Source: Oxalobacter sp. (GTDB lineage Bacteria; Pseudomonadota; Gammaproteobacteria; Burkholderiales; Burkholderiaceae_D). Taken from it: a DNA stretch of 64,000 nucleotides. Where the stretch lies: assembly GCA_016291665.1 (NCBI GenBank), contig JAEEYE010000004.1:54731-118730 (forward strand), in the 5' to 3' direction. The notes under the pieces were generated by a model. The model saw only the letters and a program-made list of their open reading frames with translations, ran no database searches and had not been told where the DNA came from. A program made the position numbers and the translations under genes. Of the stretch, positions 15,819 to 24,687 are shown one piece after another (within the stretch, counting starts at the first letter, position 1; every line of letters starts with the position of its first letter).

Positions 15819-16403
15819 ATGATGACTGTGTTTAAACAGATAGACCGTACCGTCTCCCATCGCTTGATTAACCATGGTCCAACAGTTTTGGTAACGAGTC
15901 GTAGCAAGGACGGCAAACTTACCAATGTGATGACAGCTGCTTGGTCAACGCCCGTTGAAATGGATCCTCCACGGATTGTCGTCCTAATCAACAAGGAATC
16001 CTATACACGCGAATTGATTCTTGAGAGTGGTGTCTTTGGTATTTGTGTCCCTACAACGGCTTTTATTAATCAGGTGTATTCGATTGGCCATTCGACCGGT
16101 CGTGATGGTGACAAGTTTACCCGTTATGGCATTACCCCTGCCTTAAGCACTGAACTTCAGATTCCAGTCATCGAGCAAGACTGTATCGCCTGGCTGGAAT
16201 GCAAACTCATCCCTGAAGAGCACGCACAGGAAAAGTACGACACCTTCTTTGGTGAGGTGGTCTCAGCCGCTGCTGACCCGACTGTCTTCATTGACAACCA
16301 TTGGCATTTCACGGATGAGAACAAGGACAAACATTCTATCCATCACTTGGGTGGGGGTAACTTCTACCGTTGCTGTGACTTGATGACAGCAAAACAACTC
16401 TAA
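15819..16403 (+). CDS. flavin reductase-like (flavoredoxin) protein, copy 1
   Basis: This 194-residue protein fits the FMN-binding split-barrel, flavin reductase-like family. Family hallmarks include GPTVLVTSRSKDGKLTNVMTAAWSTPVEMDPPRIVVLINKESYTRELILESGVFGICVPT and the C-terminal GGGNFYRC. Members bind FMN and shuttle electrons from NAD(P)H; the partner is unknown. AAGGAAAGA before the ATGATG provides the ribosome site. A related gene lies at 42661-43233, sharing the SYTREL/YTRQL segment and the GGxFYR ending. Confidence 0.88.
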   Translation: MMTVFKQIDRTVSHRLINHGPTVLVTSRSKDGKLTNVMTAAWSTPVEMDPPRIVVLINKESYTRELILESGVFGICVPTTAFINQVYSIGHSTGRDGDKFTRYGITPALSTELQIPVIEQDCIAWLECKLIPEEHAQEKYDTFFGEVVSAAADPTVFIDNHWHFTDENKDKHSIHHLGGGNFYRCCDLMTAKQL

Positions 16404-16426
16404 TCTGTTCTTATTCTATCGGTGGC

Positions 16427-17341
16427 ATGAACGTCAGGCATTCCCCTGCTGTCGGCTATCTGCTTGCGTTGGTTGCCACCATCTTGTGGAGTACTGTCTT
16501 TCCTTTGGTACGCGCCCTGCCGCCAGACCTCTCACCCATTGAGCTTTCGTTCTGGCGGTGGCTCTTCACTAGCCTAGGGCTCTTGCCTTTCGTACTGGTT
16601 GCCTTGAAGCGCCATTGGCTCTTGGTCTTAAAGAACTGGCGCTGGATGGCGCCTGCCGGTATCTTGGGACTTTCTGCTTATAGCCTCTTGATGTTTGAGG
16701 CGGGTCATACGACGAATGCGACCAACATGGCATTGTTTGCCGCAACGGCGCCTATTTCAATGGCCATCCTCTCACGGATTGTTTTCAGGGAGCGTTTCTC
16801 CTGGACGCAGTATATCGGTTTGGCCATTGCCATTTCCGGTGTCTTCGTCTTGGTGTTGCGCGGTGAGTTGTCTTTGCTTACCCAACTGGAGTTCACCATA
16901 GGTGACATCTGGATGCTTTTGGCGGCGACATTCTTTGCGGTCTACAGCATCCTGATCCGGCGCCGCCCGGCTTATCTGCCGCAGAACCTCTGCATGGCTG
17001 GCATGATGTTTTTCGCTATGCTGACATTGAGTCTTCCAATGGCAACGGTCATTGCACGACCAACGTACCATCTGCCTTCTACATCAGTTCTCTTGGTCAT
17101 CCTTTATATCGCCATCATCCCGACGTTGGTTGGCTACCTACTCTGGAACCGGTCGGTTGCGCATATCGGTGCGGCACGTGCCGGTGTCGTCTACTACAGC
17201 ATCCCACTCTTTAGTAGCATTGAAGCAGTTATCTTATTGGGTGAAGAGATTGCGATGTCCCAAGTCATTGGAGGCATCCTGATTATTGGTGGGATCCTGC
17301 TCTCATCGTTGAGTGTCCTCCGGCAGATGTTCTGCCGTTAA
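16427..17341 (+). CDS. EamA-family (DMT) transporter
   Basis: The 304-residue membrane protein has about ten hydrophobic segments in two EamA repeats. The first repeat begins GYLLALVATILWSTVFPLVRALPPDLSPIELSFWRWLF, and the second begins DIWMLLAATFFAVYSILIRRR. The end of each repeat carries the usual motif (IGLAIAISGVFVL; IGGILIIGGILL). The family moves amino acids and other metabolites out of, or into, the cell; the substrate cannot be deduced. It starts 23 bp after the flavin reductase gene and is probably co-transcribed with it. Confidence 0.88.
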   Translation: MNVRHSPAVGYLLALVATILWSTVFPLVRALPPDLSPIELSFWRWLFTSLGLLPFVLVALKRHWLLVLKNWRWMAPAGILGLSAYSLLMFEAGHTTNATNMALFAATAPISMAILSRIVFRERFSWTQYIGLAIAISGVFVLVLRGELSLLTQLEFTIGDIWMLLAATFFAVYSILIRRRPAYLPQNLCMAGMMFFAMLTLSLPMATVIARPTYHLPSTSVLLVILYIAIIPTLVGYLLWNRSVAHIGAARAGVVYYSIPLFSSIEAVILLGEEIAMSQVIGGILIIGGILLSSLSVLRQMFCR

Positions 17342-17344
17342 AAC

Positions 17345-18301
17345 TTATTCTTGCCTGAAGCGATTTTCTGCCGTCTTGACACTGTAGGAGGCCAAATCAG
17401 ACCCGGAGGAATACAGGTCATCCAAGAAAGCCTTTTCATTATCCAGATCGCTTTCAGGGACTTCCCGCCACCAGTGTTTACTGTTGCCCGATGTGCCATC
17501 GTCCCAACGGTACCCATTGGCTTTCAATGTGTCCTTTGCATCAAACGGTGCCCCGAATGCATGGACGATAACGCTTTTCTTTTCTGCATTTTCCAAGAGG
17601 TTCCTGAAAGCGTCTGGTCGCTTATGCATGAACCATGCCAAGGCTAAACAGTCGGTCGACGCCCGGTGGGCATCATAAAAATACCCGATGGCATGCAACA
17701 GCTCTTCCTGGCGGTGGCTTGGGAAGCCTAGGTCCATCCAGTCGATGCCTTTTAGGGAGCAGGCCCAGCGCAGGTCATTGAATGTTGTAAAGCGTTTTTC
17801 AAAAAACGGCCGGTCAAACCCGGCATTATGGGCAATGACCAAAGTGGTGCCATCGAGTAAGTCCTTGACTTTTGACCGGTTGATCTTTTGTCCCTTGACA
17901 TCCTGGTCGGTAATCCCAGTTAGTTTGACCACTTCAGGCGGAATGGGTTTTTGGGGATCTTCATATTCACTGAAAATGGCGTCAATGGATGTAAGCCTGC
18001 CTTTTGAAGGTGAAAACGAAGCCTTTACCAGTCCCAGTTCAATGATGGTCTCGTTAGTTTGGTTAAGGCCTGTTGTTTCCGTATCTAAAAAGACAACGGT
18101 TTCTTCATCCCCTACTTTCTCAGCCAGCTTGTAAGGGAGAGTGATTCCTTTTTTGGTGATTGGAACCCGTTCGATGATTTTAAAGTCCGGGTTATCCCCA
18201 ATGACTTCCTTAAGGCGTACCCTGATTTCATCTGTTTTGTCTTCATTGACGGTTGTATCTTCAAAGAAGTCCAGTTGTTGTCCCAACATATAGCCGGCCA
18301 T
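17345..18301 (-). CDS. DEDDh 3'-5' exonuclease domain protein
   Basis: The 318-residue protein has a DnaQ-like exonuclease domain starting near residue 68: VVFLDTETTGLNQTNETIIELGLV (D-x-E), HNAGFDRPFFEKRF, and AHRASTD, which is the H-x4-D signature of the DEDDh subgroup. About 65 residues precede the domain and about 70 follow it (including the phrase GYRWDDGTSGNSKHWWREVPE, usual in C-terminal extensions of such exonucleases). It is not the polymerase III proofreading subunit, which is found at 46698-47426. GGAGAGG lies before the ATG. It lies 33 bp downstream of sppA. Confidence 0.88.
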   Translation of the reverse strand: MAGYMLGQQLDFFEDTTVNEDKTDEIRVRLKEVIGDNPDFKIIERVPITKKGITLPYKLAEKVGDEETVVFLDTETTGLNQTNETIIELGLVKASFSPSKGRLTSIDAIFSEYEDPQKPIPPEVVKLTGITDQDVKGQKINRSKVKDLLDGTTLVIAHNAGFDRPFFEKRFTTFNDLRWACSLKGIDWMDLGFPSHRQEELLHAIGYFYDAHRASTDCLALAWFMHKRPDAFRNLLENAEKKSVIVHAFGAPFDAKDTLKANGYRWDDGTSGNSKHWWREVPESDLDNEKAFLDDLYSSGSDLASYSVKTAENRFRQE

Positions 18302-18334
18302 ATCGTGATCCTCTCCAAACTTTGTTTGCCCACG

Positions 18335-19297
18335 TCATTCGATGCGCAGTGTTTCCTGGTCAAGGCCGGCTTTGACCGCCCCATAGCCGACTGCGGTACC
18401 AAACTTCTTGAGCAACCTGTCGCCAAAATTGTCCTTGATGCTGTAGTTGACGACATCCTTGGCTTTGAATTCATCTTCAGCAATGCTGCGCACCGTGCCG
18501 TAGCCATCGGCTAAACCGAGCTTGACGGCATCTTCCCCAACAAAGACGAGCCCTGTAAAGAGCCGGCTGTCGTCTTTCAAGCGTTTGCCGCGCCCTTCCT
18601 TGACGGCGTTGATGAACTGGACATGGATTTTGCCTAGCATATCCTTGGCATAAGTGACCTGTTCAGGTGACTGGGGACTGAAGGTATCCAAGAAGCCTTT
18701 ATATTTACCGGCTGTCAAAAGACGTCGTTCAACTCCTACCTTGTCCATCAGGCGGTTTACACCAAAACCGTTAATCAACACACCAATGGAGCCGACTAAG
18801 CTTGCTTTGTCCACATAGATCTTGTCAGCGGCGGCGGCAATATAGTAGCTGCCTGATGCACAGATATCTTCAACGGCGGCATAGACGGGTTTTTCAGGAT
18901 GTTTCTTCTTGAGCCGCATAATTTCATCATAAACCATGCCCGATTGGACTGGGCTGCCACCTGGGCTGTTGATTTTCAGGACAATTCCTTTTACATCATA
19001 CTCTTCGAATGCTTTATTCAACGCTTTCATGAGGTTTTTGGCTGACGCATTGCTGTTGGCAGAAATGGTTCCTTTGACCTCAATCATGGCGGTATGTGGT
19101 CCACTTGATGCTTCTTTGCCGTTAGAACTTCCGATGCTCTTGATAATTATAAAAAATAGTATAATCAATAAAATAGATGTGACTTTGAAGAAAATACTCC
19201 AACGTCTTTTCAAGCGTTGCTCTTTGAGGAATGCCTGGGCAATTTGCTCCAACCCTTGGTTTTCTGTTTTATCCGGTGTTTTATTCTCTTCGCTCAT
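18335..19297 (-). CDS. sppA: signal peptide peptidase SppA (short form, S49)
   Basis: The 320-residue protein has one N-terminal membrane anchor (WSIFFKVTSILLIILFFIIIKSIG) and an S49 peptidase domain. The family nucleophile lies in EDICASGSYYIAAAADKIY, and the partner lysine in AGKYKGFLDTF. The NSPGGSPVQSGMVYDEI motif is also typical. It degrades leftover signal peptides in the inner membrane. It belongs to a minus-strand set rluC-HAD-sppA-exonuclease. In related genomes a Rieske-type gene often lies between the HAD gene and sppA; it is absent here. Confidence 0.92.
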   Translation of the reverse strand: MSEENKTPDKTENQGLEQIAQAFLKEQRLKRRWSIFFKVTSILLIILFFIIIKSIGSSNGKEASSGPHTAMIEVKGTISANSNASAKNLMKALNKAFEEYDVKGIVLKINSPGGSPVQSGMVYDEIMRLKKKHPEKPVYAAVEDICASGSYYIAAAADKIYVDKASLVGSIGVLINGFGVNRLMDKVGVERRLLTAGKYKGFLDTFSPQSPEQVTYAKDMLGKIHVQFINAVKEGRGKRLKDDSRLFTGLVFVGEDAVKLGLADGYGTVRSIAEDEFKAKDVVNYSIKDNFGDRLLKKFGTAVGYGAVKAGLDQETLRIE

Positions 19298-19321
19298 GGC
19301 GTCACTCTCTTTTTGTGTTCT

Positions 19322-19981
19322 TTAAGCGTTTGCCAGCAGCCACTGGCGCAGTGATGGAACCGACTCTGCAATGTAAAGGGGGCTGAATTTTTCCAACTCT
19401 TTCATGGGATGTGCGCCATAGCTTACACCAACGCTGGCTACTCCTGCATTTTTAGCCATTAAAAGGTCATGCCCCGTGTCGCCCACCATCAGCATACGGT
19501 TGACCGGTACTTGGAGGTCATTGGACAGTTCCAGGAGCATTGACGGGTGGGGTTTTGAGAAGGACTCATCCACCGTGCGTGTCCCATCGAAACATGCGGT
19601 AATTCCTGTTTCTTCCATTGCCCTGTTCAACCCCCTGCGGCTTTTACCCGTAGCGACGGCCAGCAGGTACCCACGGGAAACGAGTTCTTCCAGCATGGCT
19701 TTGGCACCTTCAAAAAGCGTGATCTTGGTGCTGTTGACGAGGTAATGTTTACGGTAGAGGGCAACGAGCTGTGGGTAAAGCGCTTCATCCAACCCCGGAA
19801 AAATTGCTTCCCATGCTTCACGGATTCCCAGCCCGATAATATGGGCTGCCCTTTTACGGTCTGGCACAGGGAGGGAAAGGGCCGTTGCCGCTTCCTGGAG
19901 GCTGTCGACGATCGCTGCGGTACTGTCCATCAAGGTGCCATCCCAGTCAAAGACAATCAAATCGAACTTCTTATTGGGCAT
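19322..19981 (-). CDS. HAD-superfamily hydrolase (phosphoglycolate phosphatase-like)
   Basis: The protein (219 aa from the ATG at 19981) carries HAD motif I (FDLIVFDWDGTLMDS), motif II/III elements (AVATGKSRRGLN; motif III lysine in FSKPHPSMLLE) and motif IV (MLMVGDTGHDLLMAKNAG). The cap between motifs I and II is the helical C1 type of the Gph/PhnX subgroup. It is likely a small-molecule phosphatase. The start overlaps the end of rluC by 11 bp, so expression is coupled; the track start adds 12 residues within rluC. Confidence 0.9.
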   Translation of the reverse strand: MPNKKFDLIVFDWDGTLMDSTAAIVDSLQEAATALSLPVPDRKRAAHIIGLGIREAWEAIFPGLDEALYPQLVALYRKHYLVNSTKITLFEGAKAMLEELVSRGYLLAVATGKSRRGLNRAMEETGITACFDGTRTVDESFSKPHPSMLLELSNDLQVPVNRMLMVGDTGHDLLMAKNAGVASVGVSYGAHPMKELEKFSPLYIAESVPSLRQWLLANA

Positions 19982-21011
19982 CATGGTCTCCCGGGTCTTT
20001 GTCATCCAGGTTTTCAAGGCACTGCAGGCATTCCTTGGGCAGTGGTGCTTCTATTGTCAGTGGAAGTCCTGTTTCTGGATGGTTGAAGGTAATCCGCCAG
20101 GCGTGCAAAAACATGCGCTTTAGTCCCCCTTGGTTTTTTTTCTGCATCTGTTTGTTGAGTTCGAAGTCGCCATACTTGTCGTCGCCCGCAATCACATGTC
20201 CTGATGAGGCCAAATGGACGCGGATCTGGTGTGTTCGCCCGGTTTTAAGCTCAGCCTCAAGCAGCGTAAACCCCGGGTAATGATCAATGACGTTAAAGAC
20301 GGTATGTGATTTGAGCCCGTTGGGATCGACCCGTACGCGGCGTTCACCATCAGCTGTATGGTATTTCAATAGCGGTAATCGTACGTGTTCCCGTTTGTTT
20401 TTCCAATTGCCCTTAACGAGGGCTTGGTAGCGCTTGTCGATGCTGCCTGCCCTGACCTGTTCATGAAGTTTGACTAAGGCAGAACGTTTTTTGGCAAGTA
20501 CCAGGATGCCGGAAGTTTCTTTATCCAACCGGTGGACGAGTTCTAAGAAACGGCTTTCGGGCCTTGCGGCACGCAACTGTTCAATGACACCGAATGAAAC
20601 ACCGGATCCGCCGTGGACGGCAACGCCAGCGGGTTTATTGATGACAAGCAGCCAATCATCTTCATAAAGAATATCAAAAGTTCTAGCGGGGATAGATTTT
20701 TCCGTTTTTTCCGAGACGCGCAAAGGAGGGATCCGTACGATGTCGCCTTCCTGAATGCGGTAGGTCTGGTCAACCCTGCCTTTGTTCACGCGGACTTCAC
20801 CTGAACGGATGATCCGATAGACGTGGCTTTTAGGGACGCCTTTGAACACTTTGAAGAGGTAATTATCAATACGTTGCCCACTTTCGTCAGGCGCAATTTC
20901 ACACAGCCTGACACTTTGGGGTGCATTTTGGGGCGTTTTCCCGTGTTCAGGGCGTGTTTTAACCGTTTTTTTCTCGATTTTAGGGGGCTCTCCCCTATGA
21001 GGGCGCTTCAT
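19971..21011 (-). CDS. rluC: 23S rRNA pseudouridine synthase RluC-type
   Basis: The 346-residue protein has an S4 RNA-binding domain (QRIDNYLFKVFKGVPKSHVYRIIRSGEVRVNKGRV) and an RluA-family catalytic domain with the HRLDKETSGILVLAKK motif, in which the aspartate is the catalytic nucleophile, and the final RTHQIRVHLASSGHVIAGDDKYGD. RluC modifies U955, U2504 and U2580 in E. coli 23S rRNA. The basic N-terminal 30 residues (MKRPHRGEPPKIEKKTVKTRPEHGK) are an extension. Its position back-to-back with rne is the usual arrangement. Confidence 0.93.
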   Translation of the reverse strand: MKRPHRGEPPKIEKKTVKTRPEHGKTPQNAPQSVRLCEIAPDESGQRIDNYLFKVFKGVPKSHVYRIIRSGEVRVNKGRVDQTYRIQEGDIVRIPPLRVSEKTEKSIPARTFDILYEDDWLLVINKPAGVAVHGGSGVSFGVIEQLRAARPESRFLELVHRLDKETSGILVLAKKRSALVKLHEQVRAGSIDKRYQALVKGNWKNKREHVRLPLLKYHTADGERRVRVDPNGLKSHTVFNVIDHYPGFTLLEAELKTGRTHQIRVHLASSGHVIAGDDKYGDFELNKQMQKKNQGGLKRMFLHAWRITFNHPETGLPLTIEAPLPKECLQCLENLDDKDPGDHDAQ

Positions 21012-21693
21012 TTCTCTATATAATCTCAGATTAGCCTAAACATCTGTTTAGGCATTACTGTGTCTGGTAAAACTACCATTCTACACAGTTGTGACATCCA
21101 TTGGTCCTGTTTGTACGAATTCAATGGAAAAGATGTGTACACCAAAAGCGCCAGAGAAAGCGGGTTTGGGTTGGTCCAAAGCATCAACCGGACTCAAGCG
21201 TGGCGTGTGCTGCACGGTAGCGTAAAGGATTTATTGATGGGCAGCTTTTTAGGCTGCCCTGTGATTGGTTTGACCGCGGGGTTGGTGCTGGATGCTCCAT
21301 CACCCCAGTGTTTTGAAGTACTCTGTTATACACGGATGAGAAAGATTTCTGTCTGGTATAACCTTTGCTTAATCGCTTAAAACGCGCAGAAAGCCCTGAG
21401 TGAAGCTTTGAGGGGCTGATGCGGATGGCGGTGGACTTCCGTCATTACCACAGGGGCTGTGTAAGACCAACCTGGTTTTCCAGATGGCAACAGTAGGCGA
21501 AGTGGGATGCCTTGCCTGATGAAGGTGGGGAAACAGTTACAAACCGATTGAACAATTGCCGTCCAATGGACGGAGCTGTGTGCGCGTAAGCTTGCGCCGG
21601 CCCGTCCACGTGCAGGATGTGTACACTCGCTGGCTGCGGAAAAGTATTCCGCGTAAAAGATGATGGCCCCGTGCCACGGAGAGTGTATAAATT
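21012..21693 (+). promoter_or_regulatory. rluC-rne intergenic region / long rne leader
   Basis: This 682-bp gap holds no convincing gene (the 106-aa ORF 21060-21380 has no ribosome site). A TATAAT box lies at 21019-21024. It contains several hairpins: GCCTAAAC-ATCT-GTTTAGGC (21034-21053), GGGCAGC-tttttag-GCTGCCC (21239-21259), AGCCC...GGGCT (21392-21417) and GCGGAA-aagta-TTCCGC (21636-21652). RNase E in enterobacteria controls its own mRNA through a structured leader of several hundred nucleotides, so the same is plausible here. Confidence 0.6.
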
Positions 21694-24564
21694 ATGAAAC
21701 GTATGTTGTTCAATGCAACACAGCAGGAAGAGCTGCGTGTTGCCATTGTTGATGGGCAGAGACTCATCGACATTGATATTGAATCGAATGCACGTGAACT
21801 GCATAAGTCCAATATCTACAAAGCGGTGATCACCCGCATTGAACCTTCCCTTGAAGCTTGCTTCGTCAATTACAGTGAAGACCGTCACGGTTTCCTCCCA
21901 TTCAAAGAAGTTGCCCGTTCCCTCTTTAAAGAAGGTATCGACGTCAGGAGTGCGACGATTAAAGACGCCTTGACCGAAGGTCAGGAAGTCATGGTCCAGG
22001 TTGAGAAGGAAGAACGTGGTAACAAAGGTGCCGCACTGACGACCTTTATTTCATTGGCTGGTCGCTACTTGGTCCTGATGCCAAACAACCCACGTGGGGG
22101 CGGTGTCTCCCGCCGTGTGGAAGGTGAAGAACGCCAGGAACTGCGCGAAACAATGGAAAAACTCGATGTCCCACCGGGCATGTCGATCATTGCGCGTACT
22201 GCTGGTATTGGCCGTTCTGTTGAAGAACTTCAGTGGGACTTGAACTACCTGTTGCAGCTTTGGCGTGCGATTGAAAGTGCCGGTTCTTCTGCCCCAGGCG
22301 CTTTCTTGATCTATCATGAGTCTTCCCTCGTTATCCGGGCTATCCGTGACTATTTCCAGCCAGATATCGGCGAAATCCTGATTGATACTGACGAAATCTA
22401 TGAGCAGGCCCGCCAGTTCATGAGTTACGTCATGCCGGATATGGTCAACCGTGTGAAGCGCTACCGTGATGCTGTACCGCTGTTTTCCCGGTTCCAGATT
22501 GAACACCAGATTGAAAGTGCGTACTCCCGTATCGTTTCACTGCCTTCCGGTGGCTCGATTGTCATCGACCATACCGAGGCGCTGGTTGCGATTGACGTGA
22601 ACTCGGCACGTTCAACACGTGGTACCGACATTGAAACCACGGCCTTTACGACGAACTGTGAAGCGGCCGAAGAAGTCGCCCGCCAGCTCCGCTTGCGTGA
22701 CTTGGGGGGCTTGATTGTCATCGACTTCATCGATATGGAGTCTTCCAAGAACCGCCGCGAGATCGAGTCCCGCCTGAAAGAGGCGTTGCGCTATGACCGT
22801 GCCCGCGTGCAGATGGAAAAGATCACCCGTTTTGGCTTGATGGAACTTTCCCGCCAGCGGTTGCGTCCATCGCTCTCTGAAGGCAGCCATATCGCCTGCC
22901 CTCGTTGTAATGGTACGGGGCATATCCGAGATACCGAATCGTCTGCATTGCAGGTTCTGCGTATCATTGAAGAAGAATCGATGAAGGAAAGCTCAGCCGT
23001 CATCCATGTCCAGGTACCTGTGGATGTTGCCGCTTTCCTTTTGAACGAAAAACGTGGCGAAATCATCAAGGTCGAATCACTCCATAAGGTTGAGATTGTC
23101 CTGATCCCGAACAAGTACCTGGAAACGCCGCATTACCGGATTGAGCGCATCAAGCATGATGACCCACGTCTTGAAATGCACCAGGTCAGCTACAAACTGG
23201 CTGAAGAGTCCGATACGGATATGGGCTTTTCAAAACGTTTGAAAGAACCGCAGAAGCCTCAACAGGAAGCGGTTGTTAAGAATATCCCGGAAGGATTACC
23301 GGCTCCAGTTATCAAACGTGATGATGCCCCTGTTACCAAGGTGGAAGAGACAGGTTTCTTTGGCCGCTTGTTAGGTCTGTTTGGTATTGGTGGTAGTACA
23401 CCTGCCGAACCACCGAAGCCGGCAGCAGCTCCTGAAGTTGAATCGAATAAAGAAACACGCAAGCCGAAGGCCAATGAACGCCTACGCAGGAACCGCCGTG
23501 GTGACAAGGAAGAACAGCGCAATAAAGAAGCTGTTGAAGGTGATACTGCTACCGGTGGTAAGCCACAGCGCCAACGCCGCAACAAGAATGAAAAGCAAGG
23601 TCGGTCGCTGGATGAACGCCGCCAGCCTAAGCCAGAGTTGGCCCAACAGCCAAATGCGGACGAGGAAATTCAGCTGAAGTCCCCTGCTCAGCCAGAAGGC
23701 GAAGTAACCGCACCTGATGCAGTCCAGGAAACCCGTCATCCACGCCGTGACCGTAGGAACCGCTTACGGAACCGCCGTGAAAACTTTGCTGAAGAAGGAC
23801 TGGTAACGGAAGGTACCGTGACCCAGGAAGCGACCAGTAGCGATGATAATACCCCAAGTTTTGATGGGGATGGCAAGGGACCGCGCAATCCACGGCGCCA
23901 GCGTACCCGCCGTCCGCGGATGAACCAGGAAGAACAGGTTCCATCTGTCGAAGAAGTACCCGTACAGGTTGAAGTGGCTGCTCCTGTGGAAGCAGAACCT
24001 AAGGTTGAGATGCCGGCAGTCGTTGAGGCTGCTGCACCCCAGGAAGTTGCCTCTGTCGAAGTTCCTACTGTAGAACCAGTTGCTGTTGAGCCCCCAGCTG
24101 TCGAGGCAGTTGTTGCTGAGGCGCCAGCTGTTGAGCCTGTTGTTGATGCCCCTGCTGAGCCCGCTGTTGAGATGCCTGCACCGGTTGAAACGCCTGCTGA
24201 GGCTGTCTCCGGTGAACAGGACCAGGTTGAAGTACAGCAGCCGGAAGTGGTTGCTGAAACGCCGGTTGAAGTTGCTCCAGTCGTTGAAGAACCGGTGGTT
24301 GCTGAGGCAGCCGATACGCCGGTTGATAAAGCGAGTGCTGAGCCTGAAACCACTGCCGCATCCCCTGCTGTTGATGCCGAAAGCGAACTGGATCGCATCT
24401 TGAAGGAAGCGGGACTGACGATGGCATCAACCAATCCAGAGAAAATGCGCCAGGTTCAGGCAACGCAGGTGGAAGAAGCCCCAAGGCCAGTCAGACGGCG
24501 CCGTAAACGCGTGGTCGTGGTTGATGAAGGACCACTTATCCAGGTGGATACCAAACAGGGTTAA
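21694..24564 (+). CDS. rne: ribonuclease E
   Basis: The 956-residue endoribonuclease starts MKRMLFNATQQEELRVAIVDGQRLIDIDIE, as in RNase E/G. It contains an S1 domain (NIYKAVITRIEPSLEACFVNY), the catalytic aspartates in LVAIDVNSARSTRG and GGLIVIDFIDM, and the Zn-link CPRCNGTG (around residue 405). The C-terminal 430 residues are disordered: Arg-rich patches for RNA binding (RRNRRGDKEEQR; PRNPRRQRTRRPR) and a long Val/Glu/Pro/Ala-rich stretch. It should scaffold a degradosome and process rRNA, tRNA and mRNA. It ends with the RRRRKRVVVVDEGPLIQVDT tail. Confidence 0.96.
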   Translation: MKRMLFNATQQEELRVAIVDGQRLIDIDIESNARELHKSNIYKAVITRIEPSLEACFVNYSEDRHGFLPFKEVARSLFKEGIDVRSATIKDALTEGQEVMVQVEKEERGNKGAALTTFISLAGRYLVLMPNNPRGGGVSRRVEGEERQELRETMEKLDVPPGMSIIARTAGIGRSVEELQWDLNYLLQLWRAIESAGSSAPGAFLIYHESSLVIRAIRDYFQPDIGEILIDTDEIYEQARQFMSYVMPDMVNRVKRYRDAVPLFSRFQIEHQIESAYSRIVSLPSGGSIVIDHTEALVAIDVNSARSTRGTDIETTAFTTNCEAAEEVARQLRLRDLGGLIVIDFIDMESSKNRREIESRLKEALRYDRARVQMEKITRFGLMELSRQRLRPSLSEGSHIACPRCNGTGHIRDTESSALQVLRIIEEESMKESSAVIHVQVPVDVAAFLLNEKRGEIIKVESLHKVEIVLIPNKYLETPHYRIERIKHDDPRLEMHQVSYKLAEESDTDMGFSKRLKEPQKPQQEAVVKNIPEGLPAPVIKRDDAPVTKVEETGFFGRLLGLFGIGGSTPAEPPKPAAAPEVESNKETRKPKANERLRRNRRGDKEEQRNKEAVEGDTATGGKPQRQRRNKNEKQGRSLDERRQPKPELAQQPNADEEIQLKSPAQPEGEVTAPDAVQETRHPRRDRRNRLRNRRENFAEEGLVTEGTVTQEATSSDDNTPSFDGDGKGPRNPRRQRTRRPRMNQEEQVPSVEEVPVQVEVAAPVEAEPKVEMPAVVEAAAPQEVASVEVPTVEPVAVEPPAVEAVVAEAPAVEPVVDAPAEPAVEMPAPVETPAEAVSGEQDQVEVQQPEVVAETPVEVAPVVEEPVVAEAADTPVDKASAEPETTAASPAVDAESELDRILKEAGLTMASTNPEKMRQVQATQVEEAPRPVRRRRKRVVVVDEGPLIQVDTKQG

Positions 24565-24582
24565 TTCGCTGTAATAAAAAGG

Positions 24583-24615
24583 AAAAACCGCATCCATCGT
24601 GACGCGGTTTTTCTG
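24583..24615 (+). terminator. rho-independent terminator of rne
   Basis: AAAAACCGC and GCGGTTTTT form a 9-bp stem with a 12-nt loop, 20 bp past the rne stop, and end in a T-run. Confidence 0.85.
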
Positions 24616-24687
24616 ACTTAAGGGCATGGAAAACGTCAGCCCTCGTTTGTTCTTGAGGTGTTTGCCCTCTTTTCTTTACCGATTGCA

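Noticed and set aside
21060-21380. 106-aa ORF in the rne leader
   Set aside because: No ribosome site and unlike any protein I know; it crosses stable hairpins, which fits an untranslated leader better.
23736-24434. 232-aa minus-strand ORF rich in Ser, Thr, Gly and Ala
   Set aside because: It is antisense to the Val/Glu/Pro/Ala-rich tail of rne, whose codon use leaves the other strand open; no ribosome site.
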